From positions 547,067 to 611,066 of the forward strand of contig BROG01000451.1 in assembly GCA_030159075.1 (NCBI GenBank): 64,000 bases of DNA, written 5' to 3'. The DNA is from Atrina japonica. Its lineage: Eukaryota; Mollusca; Bivalvia; Pterioida; Pinnidae. Positions 51,988 through 63,535 of this stretch are shown here, in pieces. Under the pieces are notes generated by a model, which saw only the letters and a program-made list of their open reading frames with translations, was not told the origin of the DNA and ran no database searches. How positions within the stretch are numbered: position 1 is the stretch's first letter; each line of letters opens with the position of its first letter. The translations under genes and the position numbers were made by a program.

Positions 51988-53441
51988 TATATATATATAT
52001 ATAAAGCGCAATTACAGAAATAGAAATAACAAGGCAGCTACAAACTCATCATGCCCCGGCTGCGTTCGAACTCTCGGCCTACGGCACCAACCGCCCGGCT
52101 CCTATGCTCGACGTCCGAACCACTTGGTCATTCACGCATTCACAATAATTGAATGTTTCGATAGCGGTGAATAGAATTTCGAACATAAGAACTCGGTCGT
52201 AGAGATAAAGATTAAACGTATTGAATCCTTATGTTAATGAAAATGGATCGATTACGATGCATGTAGTTTAGAGAAATATAAGTATATATAAAGCACAGAC
52301 ATTTTGTATGGACCTTGGATCAGAAGTTATACTAGTTTGTAGATGCCTTGTAGATAAAAAATCGGATAAACTGTATCTACCAACAGATTGTTAGACTATC
52401 TCCGACAGTTAGACTATCTCCGACAGTCCACAATCTATCGTGAAGTCCTCTTCAGTCAGTCGTGTCGGTTTAACTATCAGGCGAAATTTCAGCTGTCCAA
52501 GCTTAAGTGGATTAATTTCCTATTTTACATTCCATTGCTATACAAGGCGATACACACAGATGACGAACCCCGGCTATAATTCGAAATCTAAAGGATTTGT
52601 AACTTTCTGGGGGCTATTGAACAAACATTGTATATATATTTATATTGAATGTGAACAGGACTGATACTATATATTGGTATCGGTAAAATAAAAAAATGCA
52701 ATTTATAAAGTCGATTAATATAAATATTACTTATCTATTCATTAATAATGTCATTTGAAATAATTGAAACTATGTTTACTTTTCGTTCATCGCATATTGT
52801 TTCTATATCAATGCATTCCGGAGTTATGAAAAGCATCAGGTATTATTGTGATTAAAAAATTAAATTATCGGGGATAACCTACATTTAATTTGTTTTTTCA
52901 CAGGATTTTTTAAAATTGTATTCATTATTTTATCTATAGCAAATTGTCTTTTAACTGACTATTTTCTTTTATTTTAATGCTTTTAAAATTTCAATAAAGA
53001 TGCCACGAGGTGAGAGGAAGTATTGTATCAGATAAATCCCTGAAATAAACTTTACAAACAAACATAAAGAAAATATCGAAGTAAAGACATTTATGTTTAT
53101 CATGCTCAACGCATCATATTTTTTTTAATTTATTTTTACATTTATACGAATATAATTTGTTTGACATCGCCCGCACACACACACACACACACCTTCTGTC
53201 AAAGATCATCTTTAAAGATAAATAATCTGGACATTGATAGCTGAATAAATTGAAATACTTACACAATATGAATAAAGTTAGAAATACAAAAAACAGAAAT
53301 AATGAGAAATATCTTATGATATGATTTAAATAATAAAAGCAATACTGACGTCGTTGCTAGAGACGCTAAGATCCAGATATTCGTCACTATTGGTAATAAC
53401 CATATAATCCTGCCGAGGTACCAGCTGATTCCCAGAAACAT
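38259..53441 (-). CDS. DRAM/TMEM150 (Frag1/DRAM/Sfk1) family membrane protein (gene span)
   Basis: Exons on the minus strand: 53441-53350, 50012-49959, 45087-45020, 44117-43969, 42106-41896, one small exon not found, and 38477-38259. The first four join to 121 codons with matching phases (2,2,1,0). Exon 5 adds 70 codons and ends in phase 1; the last exon starts in phase 0, so a linking exon is needed. Expected length is about 275 aa, with six TM segments. Family marks: N-terminal [22 protein letters not shown] (48-63), the charged link to TM3 and VGCFQ at its end (117-121), and [16 protein letters not shown] for TM6. Relatives act at lysosomal or plasma membranes in autophagy and lipid or channel regulation; which one this is cannot be told. 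Confidence 0.88.
38650..39000 (+). mobile_element. Dispersed repeat carrying a hammerhead, copy 2
   Basis: Homolog of 8610-8965, lying antisense inside the last intron region of the DRAM-like gene. Confidence 0.7.
38911..38954 (+). ncRNA. Type I hammerhead ribozyme, copy 2
   Basis: CTGATGA at 38917-38923, GAAA at 38937-38940, stem III palindrome ACGATCGT and cleavage triplet GTC ending 38948 are all kept. Stem I is GCACAA/TTGAGC with one mismatch. Stem II is GTT/GAC with one wobble. The same A-A mismatch at 10.1/11.1 as copy 1 (38924/38936). Confidence 0.72.
39795..39905 (+). repeat. Decayed hammerhead repeat fragment, copy 3
   Basis: Matches the 3' part of the other two copies (CAACTGATGAAGTCTTATTG, then TATAACTTTAGTATTG), but the catalytic GAAA has become GAAT and stem III is lost. 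Confidence 0.6.
39910..40620. other. Intronic, nothing recognised
   Basis: AT-rich. The missing DRAM-like exon should lie somewhere in 38478-41895 on the minus strand but was not identified. Confidence 0.5.
40623..40855. repeat. (CT)n and (TA)n tracts flanked by a 17-base inverted repeat
   Basis: (CT)n 40623-40667, (TA)n 40668-40713, then ATGTTTACAATTAACAT (about 40727-40743), more (TA)n, and the exact reverse complement ATGTTAATTGTAAACAT (about 40836-40852). Confidence 0.92.
41896..42106 (-). CDS. DRAM-like exon 5 (TM4, TM5)
   Basis: Acceptor TTTGTAG|GTC gives [20 protein letters not shown]. Encodes residues 122-191 plus one base. The donor T|GTATCCTTTT fits the U12-type consensus. Downstream in the same frame a stop follows if the donor is not used. 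Confidence 0.85.
42107..43968. other. DRAM-like intron 4, nothing recognised
   Basis: AT-rich with no frame or tandem repeat worth annotating. Confidence 0.55.
43969..44117 (-). CDS. DRAM-like exon 4 (TM3)
   Basis: Acceptor TTTACATTCAG|TG completes Leu72. Encodes [20 protein letters not shown], then TM3 to VGCFQ (73-121). Donor CAG|GTATGT, phase 0. Confidence 0.9.
44320..44590. other. GC-richer intronic block, possible unknown repeat
   Basis: Unlike its AT-rich surroundings; contains GGGGCAACTTTCC and GCCACTCAGCTATCG. The latter is A-box-like on the minus strand, but no B box was found. It may be an unclassified dispersed repeat. Confidence 0.35.
45020..45087 (-). CDS. DRAM-like exon 3 (ISDTG motif, TM2)
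   Basis: Acceptor TTATTATAG|C completes Ser49, then [20 protein letters not shown]. Donor C|GTAAGT, phase 1. This is the most diagnostic exon of the family. Confidence 0.92.
45209..45264. repeat. (C)56 homopolymer
   Basis: An uninterrupted run of 56 C, preceded by TTTTT. The opposite strand is (G)56. Confidence 0.95.
45688..46366 (+). pseudogene. PLE reverse transcriptase fragment, 5'-truncated
   Basis: The open frame from 45688 gives [20 protein letters not shown], motif [14 protein letters not shown], the stretch [15 protein letters not shown] missing from the 1339-2052 copy, and motif [10 protein letters not shown]. One extra A in the run at about 46208-46212 shifts the frame; the next frame continues to [14 protein letters not shown] and TGA at 46364-46366. 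The copy starts within the RT domain, so it was truncated at insertion. It is near the DRAM-like exon 3 but on the opposite strand. Confidence 0.9.
46367..46605 (+). repeat. PLE 3'-terminal region, attached to its RT
   Basis: Full conserved 3' region (CTCACGGCGGGTGTGACCGG, GGGGATGCTTACTCC, CATGGCACCTGATCC, TTTACCGGATTTGTATC, ending near TTGGTATCTGAGATTTTTAT). It shows that the solo copies elsewhere are 3' ends of this element. Confidence 0.9.
46941..46984. repeat. (GATA)n microsatellite
   Basis: About 11 GATA units. Confidence 0.97.
47165..47340 (-). repeat. PLE 3'-terminal region fragment
   Basis: The reverse complement carries GGGGATGCTTACGCC, CATGGCACCTGATGCC and AGGTCCGTGTTTATC, then a decayed tail. 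Confidence 0.75.
47345..49440. other. DRAM-like intron 2, nothing recognised
   Basis: AT-rich. Two overlapping open frames near 48500-48925 (both strands, 68-84 codons) have no recognisable domain and no family resemblance. Confidence 0.45.
49445..49595. repeat. Diverged repeat shared with SLC22 intron 1, copy 2
   Basis: Partner of 24060-24200; see that entry. Confidence 0.6.
49843..49869. repeat. (TG)n microsatellite
   Basis: About 13 TG units, followed by CTGTCTATCTGTC-type imperfect repeats. Confidence 0.95.
49959..50012 (-). CDS. DRAM-like exon 2 (54-base microexon)
   Basis: Acceptor CTCATTTCAG|G completes Thr31, then [17 protein letters not shown] and AG of Ser49. Donor AG|GTAAGC, phase 2. 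Matches the ISYxxAVxxGHVxxxxPYIS stretch of the family in length and position. Confidence 0.85.
50020..51890. other. DRAM-like intron 1, left part
   Basis: A plus-strand frame at 50520-50864 (114 codons, ending [13 protein letters not shown]) has no recognised domain and no splice evidence. It is noted but not called. The rest is AT-rich with nothing seen. Confidence 0.4.
51893..52003. repeat. (TA)n microsatellite
   Basis: About 110 bases of TA with three breaks, at the tail end of a SINE. Confidence 0.97.
52004..52140 (-). mobile_element. tRNA-derived SINE
   Basis: The minus strand reads an A-box-like TGACCAAGTGGTTCGGACG near 52130, and a B-box-like GAGAGTTCGAACGC near 52075, at tRNA Ser/Leu-like spacing. 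A short body and a (TA)n tail follow. Not a functional tRNA: the acceptor arms do not pair. Confidence 0.65.
53350..53441 (-). CDS. DRAM-like exon 1 (start and TM1)
   Basis: ATG at 53441 is the first after an in-frame TAG about 21 bases upstream. Encodes [20 protein letters not shown] and the rest of TM1 to Thr30 plus AC. Donor AC|GTCAGT, phase 2, which fits exon 2. The donor is the weakest of the set; an alternative four bases away (TCA|GTATTG) gives the wrong phase. Confidence 0.78.
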
Positions 53442-55190
53442 ATCTCGTGAATGAGTGATCTAGATATTCTACTGTTGTCCAATAACTTTAGATGTACACC
53501 ACACTTCTCACTGATATTTTTTATGACGTCAACATTTGCTTTTTGTTTCCTCGGTGTAACTAAATCCACTTCCCTACATCAGAATAATACCATATGTTAA
53601 ACAATAACACCAAAGGTTTTAGAACAATGTAGATAGTTTGCATCGCAACTCTGATATATTCTAGTATAGTTTTTATCAGCTCTGCAACTAATTCAATGTC
53701 ATTCGGAATACTTTGTACCTCATTGGTACAGCTAGAGAAATGTTACGTAATGTTAAACTGAGCAAAATGGAGTTGGTTATTTCACACAAAATAACTGTCA
53801 AAATACGAATCAGACTAAACCACACGCATTCACATACGTACAGTGCTTCACAGGGACGTGCTTATAATAGGAGTAAAACCGGAAAATGTTTGATAGGGTT
53901 AATCATGAAGTCCAGCATTCGTCCATGATTTTGATTAACTTTTCACCTAGGATGACCGTCACTTGTTACACACATTAATCGGTTATTGTTATAGATTACT
54001 ATCATATCGTTACAATATGACTCCATCTAAAAATAAATCCTACTAAGGCAATCGAGAAAAACAGGTATTGGAGTTTATAGTCCATTATATAAATATTCTC
54101 AGTTTTTATATAAAAAGTAGTTTCAACAAACACCTACACAAGACTGCGGAGGCAACTGGCTGGATGGTATGTGAAACGGAGTCACTAAACCAAATGATCA
54201 GTACATCGATAATAATTGATGCGATGGATTTACTAATTCTATTATAAATAGATTGAATTACTAATATTACACTGGGAACAAGTTAGTAATATAATTATTA
54301 TATACACTAAACATCCCTCTGTCATCCATCCTAAGTGCTAAAGCGTGTTACTTTGTATCTTAAATGCAAACAATCCATCCTTCTTATTATAGACATTTCG
54401 TGTTATAAGATATGAGAATATAAAATGAAGCCTGCTGAGGGATATAATGCGATGTAATAGGTGCATAGACCAATGGTATGTATCGTGCCTCCACGCCTAC
54501 CGTACATACAGATTCGGGTGTAAGTTTCATCTAAATGGACCCCACCAACCCCCACCCAACCCACCCCCGAAGAGGCGTCAATTTTTAAAGTCGTATATAT
54601 GACTCGGCAACGGGAATAAAACTTACTACTTTATACTGGCAACTTTAATCTGGATACGAAAAATTCCAATCAATGTGATAATATTCAACATTTTTATATT
54701 TAGAATTGAATCTGAATCACTTTACTGAGTGACTACCTTTACTTATTATTAATCAAAACAGAAATATTGGTAACGGAACAAAAGAGTACACGACTTTACG
54801 TTTTCAACTCAAGCTTATAATGATAATATATGGAAAAAACAATAGATGACAGACCTTGAGCTTTAAGTCCGTGTTTTCTCAATATTTGAATCATCATCAA
54901 TGACAGACTGTATTATTATGATTCCTACTTGCGTACAGGAAAGACCTGTCCTGTTAATTTTCACTGTTTACAGTTAATAGACATGTAATGTCACAATAAG
55001 GAAGAGATGAACATAAACACTATTATCTTCTATACAAAATCGACTATGTTATATTAAAATTTTCAAAATTCATTATTTTATAATTCATTTTCAGTGTATA
55101 CAATTTTTCGGAATTTAGCAAGAGTTTTGCATCTAGGAAACATTCTATATGTACTTGGATTATGAGTTTGCAATAAGTGTTGAAATTATC
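53442..55190. other. Upstream of the DRAM-like gene, nothing recognised
   Basis: No conserved promoter element could be assigned. A minus-strand 60-codon frame (53569-53387) overlaps exon 1 in another frame and is a shadow. Confidence 0.45.
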
Positions 55191-55649
<459 letters not shown>

Positions 55650-56129
55650 CCATAAAATGGTTTTGGATTTGCAAGGTTAGAATTTGCATTTGCATTTGCC
55701 CTTGAAATGAAATATGCTGAGTTTGCACATGGTATGATGTACATGTATTGATAGTCTACAAAATACATTATTTATCCATGGCGTAATTTCTTATACGGAT
55801 AATGACTTGTGATAGAAGCCTGTGAAAGAGAATCCTCGGACTTAAAATACTTGAACAGTGACAGAGTATTTCTGTAAAACTATTTGAAAATTGTAATGAC
55901 AATATTTAAATATTTATTTTTTGCCATATCATATATTTCAGAATATATCATCCATGATATCGTTGTAGAAAATTGAGTAATAGGTGTAGAAAATTCGCCT
56001 GTTAGACAAGATAGATTCACTGTAACGCAAATCCATTTTGGGGGTTAAAGTTCATGACTAACTGGATTTCAAATATGCTACAACTTTCACACACACAGAT
56101 TCTAAAGAGTTTATTAAAGCTTAGTATAA

Positions 56130-56460
56130 ATATAAAAATCTCAGATACCAAAATAAAAATATTCGGGGTGTCCAGGATGGATATACAGATATGGTGCATA
56201 TTGGACAAACACGGTCCTCTGGAAAGCCATAAGTGTGATCAGGTGCCATGAAGAAGCAAGCATCCCCTGTTGACTGGTCAAACACGCCGTGAGTCCACAG
56301 TCGAATTCAAATGAAATCAGTGAGTAAAAATCATCACAAATGGTGCAGACGACTCAACAATCCCTATCGAACAGGTAACTCAAATTTTCATTTAGTGAGA
56401 TAGAGTAATCACAAACAAGATTATTTTACCGTCCGTAAATTTGTGGTGCTTTTTTCAAAA
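56130..56460 (-). repeat. PLE 3'-terminal region with last RT codons
   Basis: Minus strand: decayed RT end (LSYLFDRDC) before TGA at 56356-56354, then the Cys-containing open continuation, the core and the tail (CATCCTGGACACCCC, TTTGGTATCTGAGATTTT). Confidence 0.85.
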
Positions 56461-56464
56461 TCCA

Positions 56465-58135
56465 TAAAGTTAACATTTCTACAAAGCATTTTAAAGCTGG
56501 TGTAGTTACGGGAAAAAACCTCAGAAGTATATTGTCACAAAGATGAAATGAAAATTAGCACGTACCTGAAGTATTCGCAGATGGAAATTTTCACATATTG
56601 AACTATTCTAGCCTAACTTTTTAAAGGTTCTATGGCATTGACTGACACTGTCAACTTGACCGATATCTGCTTTTTATATAGCCAAACATCCTATACAATC
56701 ACATTTAAACCTTTTATTTAGGAGACCACAATTGTCTTCAAATACTTATTATCATCGAAATAAAGAAAACTTTAGATAGAGGCAAGATGGAAATGTTCTC
56801 TACTATTTCTAAATTACTTCTCGCAATGTACCGATGGAGAGATGTGATTCACTTAGCTTGGGGACAAAATATGTTTCCTTTACATTATCGCGTTACTTAT
56901 CTTAATCTAATACAGATTTCGTCCTCCTATTTTCCTTTTATCGATCATAAATAGACGACATGATTTAATGAAAATACTGATTTAAAGCAACAAATAAATT
57001 CAATCTATAAATTTGTTTGTTTATTTTCTTCAAAGATATACAACTGAGGTAAACTCGATGTCACCTTTCTGGCTTTCTGATTTTGAGGTATAAAAAGTTG
57101 ATAAGATCATTTTACCTGTGGCCGAAGCTAACCTAATTTTATTTGATCTAGAGGTTTTTGTATCCGAGTACGTGTCTGTAGGCATGTGCTTATTTGCGTT
57201 TAATTATAATGTGTGCGTTTGTCTGCGAGCGCGTGAGTGTGCATTTTTTTACCACATTCCGGGGAGTAATGTTCTTAAACTTCTTTTCTGTACGCACTTA
57301 ATGTATATTCACACATATTTTTGTCGTGTTTCAAATGTTATTATCATATTTCTATTATGAAACATGTTATACAAACCAGTATCCATATGATTGAAAATGT
57401 TTAAACAAATTAAAAAAAACAAACAAACATGGCGCTGGAACTAGTAGCAAGAACCGGAGACGGCATACGATGCGTATAATCGATTAACTATGGACATAAA
57501 TAGTAACAAATCACCTTGAATGACTTATTTACCTAAATGTTTATTTTTAAACTGTGTGTGATAAAAGGAATAATAATAGATAGCAATTATTTGAAATAGA
57601 CATCGATATTCTATACCCGGAAATACTTAACGCTAAATCTGACCTTAAACACCACAATCTGATGATCGAACGAAGCGAGCTCTTCACGGTTACGAGATAG
57701 AAAATTGGGTGTACATACGTTCGACCCAAGAAGCTTCGATAAAACGGAAGTGCCTTTTGAATACGATAAATCATAACTATATTCAATATAATATTGATTG
57801 AAATAGATCTAATAAAAATGAATAGGAATCAGTGATTCATTTTTGTTGTAAAATAACACCTTTGAAGAGCTCTACAAGTCATTAATCTGGTCTCCTCTCT
57901 TGTCGGTATCGTGTTTATTTGCAAGCGGTAGGTGAAGCTAGGTCGTTATGATAAAATGAAACTAAAATCCTTTATTTCTTACTTCAGGACAAAATATATA
58001 AAAGATAAACAAAACAAAAATAAATCCTAAATTTGTTAACAATTAGATTCCTGAAAACTATTTCCTGCGGTTTGGCTCAGATTGCATTTTCTTTCTTCAA
58101 TTCGCCACACGATGTAATTATATTAAGATATTACG
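56465..58135. other. Intergenic, nothing recognised
   Basis: Open frames at 57118-57360 (+) and 57786-57547 (-) have no recognisable domain. Confidence 0.45.
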
Positions 58136-58139
58136 AGAT

Positions 58140-58370
58140 TTTTTTCTCACTTATTTCATTTGTATTTGACTGGAATCGCGGCGGATGTGACTGGTCAACA
58201 GGTGATGCTTACTCCTCCATGGAACCTGATCTCAACTATGGATTTCCAGATATCAGTGTTCATCAAATTTGTAAATTGTATCCTGGACATCCTGAAGATT
58301 TATACTTTGGTATTTGTGTTTTTTATATTGTATGTATTTTTCCTATCCCGATGTTTTAGGATGCAACAAT
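58140..58370 (+). repeat. PLE 3'-terminal region, solo diverged copy
   Basis: GCGGCGGATGTGACTGGTC, AGGTGATGCTTACTCCTCC, CCTGGACATCCTGAAGATT and TTTATACTTTGGTATTTG keep the family order. Confidence 0.8.
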
Positions 58371-61020
58371 GACCAAGCTGAGCTTGATTTAAGGCAATGC
58401 GTTAGATCATATTACATGTATATTTGTACAACAAATATCATCGAAAATATATGTGAAAGCATGTAAAATTAAGTCATCTTCAGTTAATCACATAGATAAG
58501 CGCATAGAGCAAAATGTAAGTATTCCTAGAGATGAATATGTTTTACAATTCATGAATAAAGATCAAAGGTAGAGAGAGATCCAACATATGTAAAAGCTAC
58601 AAATAATATAAATAATATCACGTGGTATCGAGCATACTTAATATTAATACTTTGGTATCTGTGATTTTTATACCTCAGTGTTAGATGAAACTACTCATGC
58701 TTTGTCATTCAAAATTTCACAAAACCTCACAGCATTGGCATAGATTAAATCTAATTTAGTAACGCTCCGCTTTAAATGAGTACATGCCATACGACGGCAT
58801 CAAAACAAAAAACAGAAATTCTATTTGTAATCAGACATCTTTAAATTCAAATATCGTGATAGCATACTCCATTTACGTTTGAACATCGAGTAGTTCCTTT
58901 CGTATACTTCCTGCTTGTTGGTTTTAATTTTCACAATTTTGGGATAATATCTTTGATGAAAGTTGCAACACAACATCCTAGAATGTAACTGTTAGTACAT
59001 AGGAAATGTCTTCTTTTTTTTCTAAGATAGTACTGTTGTTGATAAGTACATGGAATCACAAATTCTTTATGTATATAAGTATAAATTATGTTTATTAAAC
59101 ATATATCAAAATTGAATCATATATCAACAATGGACAGCACATGAATTTTATCTCCAATTATCAGCTTAATCCAACGCTGGCAACTGTAAGGGTCCAAGTC
59201 TAGTTGCGTTACGTTCTTTTATACTAGTTAATGTTGTTGTACTTTCGCCAAGTGCTTAGCACATGAAGTGAATGTCGTGTTTTCCGTATTATATCTAACA
59301 CGGAACACCAAACTACAGTGCGTGTGGCACGTTCTTTAAGCCCAGATCATTGACACAAGCCAATTGCATGTGGACCTTAAAGATAACTGCTAGCATCTCC
59401 ATAGAAGAGAAAGAAATATTGTTGAAATGTGGAATGACGATAAAATAAGTTATTGCCTCGCTAACAATCAAGAGTTGTCTTCCTTTATCTTCTGCAAAAG
59501 CGGAAACATGTCAATTGAGTGAATACACGCCACACATGCTTTACACTGTTAAAACATGCAATGAAGTTTTACTTTCTTATTGCTTTGAAGTGTATCTAAC
59601 ACGGTACACCATTCCCATTCCCATTAGTTTTGAAACATCCAATCAGGCTCCTTGTTAATGACCCCATCTAATCACCTTACCTATGGAACACTTGTAAAAT
59701 GAATGCAGCTAAATATAGATAATTATTAACATTCACACAGAGGGGGGGGATCAGAAATAATTATGGGTGAATATTATACAGTAACTCGACAGTATCATAT
59801 TACCATGGCGAAATCAAAGGCACCAGTAAACAAAGATGACGCGCCAGAATGGCTAAACTTTGAGTATCTTAAAATGAAATTTTAATAATAAATCTATCAT
59901 AATAATACCCTCGAGTGAACGCAGGTATTTGATGTCAAGGAGGATGATGATGTGATCGTTATTATAACATGCAATTGTGTTGAATTGAACCATTGTTAGA
60001 AACAAGACAAACGCTAATTGAAACATTCCAAATTCCACAAATATACAAACCTTTAAATAATTATTGTTATATTTAGCGGTGGTAATGGAAATAAATATAA
60101 TTTTCACAATGCGTAATGTTACAGTGGAACAATATTTTATGATACCAAATTGTCTCCCTTTACGTCGATAATGTTTATTGATTTTTCATTATATTTGCAT
60201 TTTAAAACGTTAACATAACAAAACTCGTAAAATGTCGTCCTCCCAGTTGTAAAACAATTTTATGTTTTACCGTCTACATTAAAGTCAAGAACAGATTTTC
60301 TAAAGTCCAAAAACAACCAATCACATCTCAGGAAATTTAAAGTTACCTTATTAACATATGATAAAAACTGTTTACTTTTCTTCCATATTTATTATTGCTA
60401 TGAGTACTTTGTTTAAAACTGACCGTACAAAATGCGTTAAAAAACAACATTTACACTACCTCCCAAGAACCAACCAAAATGAAGGATCAAAATGACTGGA
60501 GGGTATGCTGTTATGTAATATCAAAGGAGTGTATCTTAATTGTTAGATAAATAAAATGCTCAGACAAAAAAGTGTTCATTTTAAAACCATGTTTTACCGA
60601 TAAACAATCCAGTGAGACTTGAAAAAATCTATTTATCACAAAAGCCGTGAAAAAAAACCAGGAAGCACAACGCAAAATTCTAAAAGCAGGCCAATATTCC
60701 TGATGTAATTCATCTCCTTTCTGATTAACTGTTTTTCATTTTGCTTCTGACCAAAAAATAATAAATGACGTGTTTTAACAAGAATAAGTACTCATGCTAT
60801 TTTTTCTATTTTATTTTTTTTATTCTTTGAAATTTCGTCTCAAAATAAGAGGCCGTTCCTTTTATCGATGAACCAAGGGATTTCTAATAATGATTGAGTC
60901 TCTCTTAAGCTATAGAACAGCAACATAGTAGTACTAGTAGGAGTGGAAGTTTGGTGGTAGTTGTGGTAGCAGTAATAATACTACAAATAGTTCTTGTTTT
61001 GTTTCAGAGTGTTTTGGTAT
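58371..61020. other. Intergenic, nothing recognised
   Basis: AT-rich with no supported gene. A minus-strand 84-codon frame at 60107-59853 has no domain. Confidence 0.45.
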
Positions 61021-61027
61021 CACTAGT

Positions 61028-61320
61028 CGTTGGGTATCATGATACTTATTTCGTCAAACACCATTCTCATTCTACAGAAAATACATTGAGGTTATTATTT
61101 TAAAAAAATAGAATAGACAATATATATATAGTATTTGGAGACCTTCTCTTTCAGCCAATCATCAACAGTATTAGGAACCAATTGTATCCTTTTATTAGCC
61201 GACATGGTTTTTTTTATTTGTTTTTTATTTATTGATATAAAGTAGATTGCATTCAGAAACTTTTGAATAAACGGAAGACATTTAATTTGACATATTTATA
61301 CATATTAAACATTTACATAA
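61028..61320 (+). pseudogene. Highly decayed PLE RT fragment
   Basis: Fragments VGYHDTYFVKHHSHST, IDNIYI-like, EPIV-LLADM-like and LHSETFE line up with the better RT copies at 2052-1339 and 45688 but are full of stops and shifts. Confidence 0.7.
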
Positions 61321-61370
61321 ACATTATTAAAAAATTATAAAAAATATTGACTGATCTGAATACACACAGA

Positions 61371-61537
<167 letters not shown>

Positions 61538-61699
61538 ACATGCACATACATATACACATTCACCAGCATGCACAATACTCATATGTATCCATACATACAT
61601 ATACATACATCTACACGCCGCACATATACACACATGCACACACACACACAAACACACACACACACAGACGGAAGGTGGGATCCTTCTTCACGTAAAGAC

Positions 61700-62700
61700 A
61701 TGTATAAATACATGTACCAATATTTACTGGTCGAGGAAAGACCATTTTCCCCATATTTTGAAAAAGCTATATTTGTTTTTAATTTTATGGTTATTTGATT
61801 TGTTATAATATAAATGTAAAGTTTTACACATAAAATGATTGTATGTAAAGCATTTTTTTTATAGGATAACAAATAATAGTGTTTCTTTTGTTAGAATTAC
61901 ATTTACATTTTTTGAGGAACAAAATCTTGTAAAATGTTATATCAGGTTTTTTACTAGAGTACAGTCCCACATAATATGTTCAATATGTTCAATTGATTCA
62001 ACTTTAGTTTCACAAAAGGTATACAAATAAGAGGTAGATATATCTATTTCGAAAAAAGATGTTCATTTGTAACAAAAATAGCACGGTTCACTCGATATTG
62101 GAGCCATTGATATTTTGTATTTATAGTTGTTTTAAAAGGATGGAGAATATTTTTTCCCATTTCTTGTTATTAAAATTAAATTATGCATTCCATTTTTCCC
62201 TTTTTGGTTCTATTGAATTTTTTATTAATGTTTCATACATGTCTTTTCAGCCAGTATTTGATTTTAGGAATATTCTTATATTTTGTGGTATCAGGGGTTG
62301 TGGTAGGATAAAGTCTTTTGGACATTTTAAGGCCAGAAATTTTAAAGAAAGTATTAATCTCCTGTACTGCTGCATTAAGTGCTTTTTTAGTGCCATCTAA
62401 GATGATAGTAGTATCATCGGCATATTATGTTAATAAGTATTCCGTTTCCCTTATAATACCAGTGATATTCTTTTTATGTTACTTTTATTTCTATAGATAA
62501 ACTTTCAGCACATATTAAGAACAAATAAGGTGAAATTGGGCCCCCCTGTCCGCATCCCCCGCCAAGTTTAAAGAACTTTTAGAGATGTCCTGCTTGATCT
62601 ATTGCAGAACTTGAGTTTAACTGAAAGATAGATATCCATTTACGTATGAATTCACCAAAATTGAAAAATTGTAGAGCTTTATTTATAAAATTCTATGAAA
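61700..62700 (-). pseudogene. L1/Tx1-like LINE 3' half
   Basis: The minus strand encodes, with stops and shifts, INKALQFFNFGEFIRKWI, a LGGGCGQGGPISPYLFLICAE block (the motif B region), YADDTTIILDGTKKALNAAV (catalytic motif C, about 62425-62370), and a downstream region with EHIMWDC and FFKIWGK as in L1 C-termini. It is cut at 62700 by the adjoining PLE fragment. Same superfamily as the plus-strand fragment at 2190-3345. Confidence 0.82.
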
Positions 62701-62726
62701 TAGAGTCACGTTGTCTACGAAATTGG

Positions 62727-63242
62727 TGATTGTTGGTCCAGTGGTATATTTTTTCAATTATACGCACTCTCATAGACAAGATCGAATGGTCAGGGGAGTT
62801 GAAATGTCGATAGAGTATCTGGTTACCCCCATTATTAATCTCGAATCGATGACCAGATACACTTTTATTTAAGGGCCCTTTTATTTAAGGGCCCCTTAGT
62901 CTCGCCAACATAAATCAAACAACACAAGGTAAACTCAATTCCGTAAACAACGTTAGATGATTTGCAATCTACATTATCCCAGCTTCCGGTGTTGTAATGC
63001 TTATTTGTCAGATTGCTGGTAAACCCTTGATCAGTTATTAATATATGACATGTTTTACAATTCTCGACAGAACATTTTGAAATTGTTGGTTTATTATTTG
63101 AAAATGAACTATCAAAAATGTCATCTAGTTGAATCTGACAATTTTTTATGGGAACATAAGCATTATTTTGTTTATACCATAACTGGTAACTGCACAAATG
63201 ATAAGTTGGTAATGTCCCGAAGGACAACCCGAGGAGCACCAA
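62727..63242 (-). pseudogene. Naiad-type PLE N-terminal GIY-YIG endonuclease fragment
   Basis: The open frame 63242-62865 has a Cys/His cluster (Cys57, Cys62, Cys65, His66) and the core pair VYGI (99-102) and LIYVG (109-113) of a GIY-YIG nuclease, ending GPLNKR. A 17-base tandem duplication (TTTTATTTAAGGGCCCC) at about 62864-62897 breaks the frame. The rest of the domain follows in 62880-62727, nearly identical to 1137-980, where it continues into the CxC linker. The element would nick DNA for target-primed reverse transcription. Both ends are truncated: LINE sequence abuts at about 62700. Confidence 0.87.
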
Positions 63243-63427
63243 ACGATCTCTGCGAGTCTGTGCTCCCGATAGACTTCACAGAAGGACACCTTTTTATACT
63301 GGGCGCCGTTCCATCCAGTATGCAATTTTTGGGTACTTGTTTATGCATTAAATGTATATGTACCGAGTGACAAGTATCCTCGGGGACAACATGTCCACCA
63401 GTAGTGATACATACTTTGTGGTAAAAA
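63243..63427 (-). other. Probable 5' leader or N-terminal part of the PLE fragment
   Basis: Lies between the GIY-YIG frame and an upstream PLE 3' end. Weakly open, without recognised motifs. Confidence 0.4.
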
Positions 63428-63535
63428 TATAAAACATCTCAGATACCAAAGTATAAATCAATAGAATGTCCAGGACATAGATACAAATCCGGTAAAAATG
63501 GACAAACACGGACCTCTGGAAACCAAGTGATTTTT
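63428..63535 (-). repeat. PLE 3'-terminal region just upstream of a PLE 5' part
   Basis: The reverse complement gives CAGAGGTCCGTGTTTGTCC, TTTACCGGATTTGTATC and TTTGGTATCTGAGATG. A 3' end preceding a 5' part in the same orientation is the tandem (pseudo-LTR) layout of PLEs. Confidence 0.82.

Noticed and set aside
57640..57700. CTGATGA near 57661 as another hammerhead
   Set aside because: No GAAA, no stem III and no pairing flanks.
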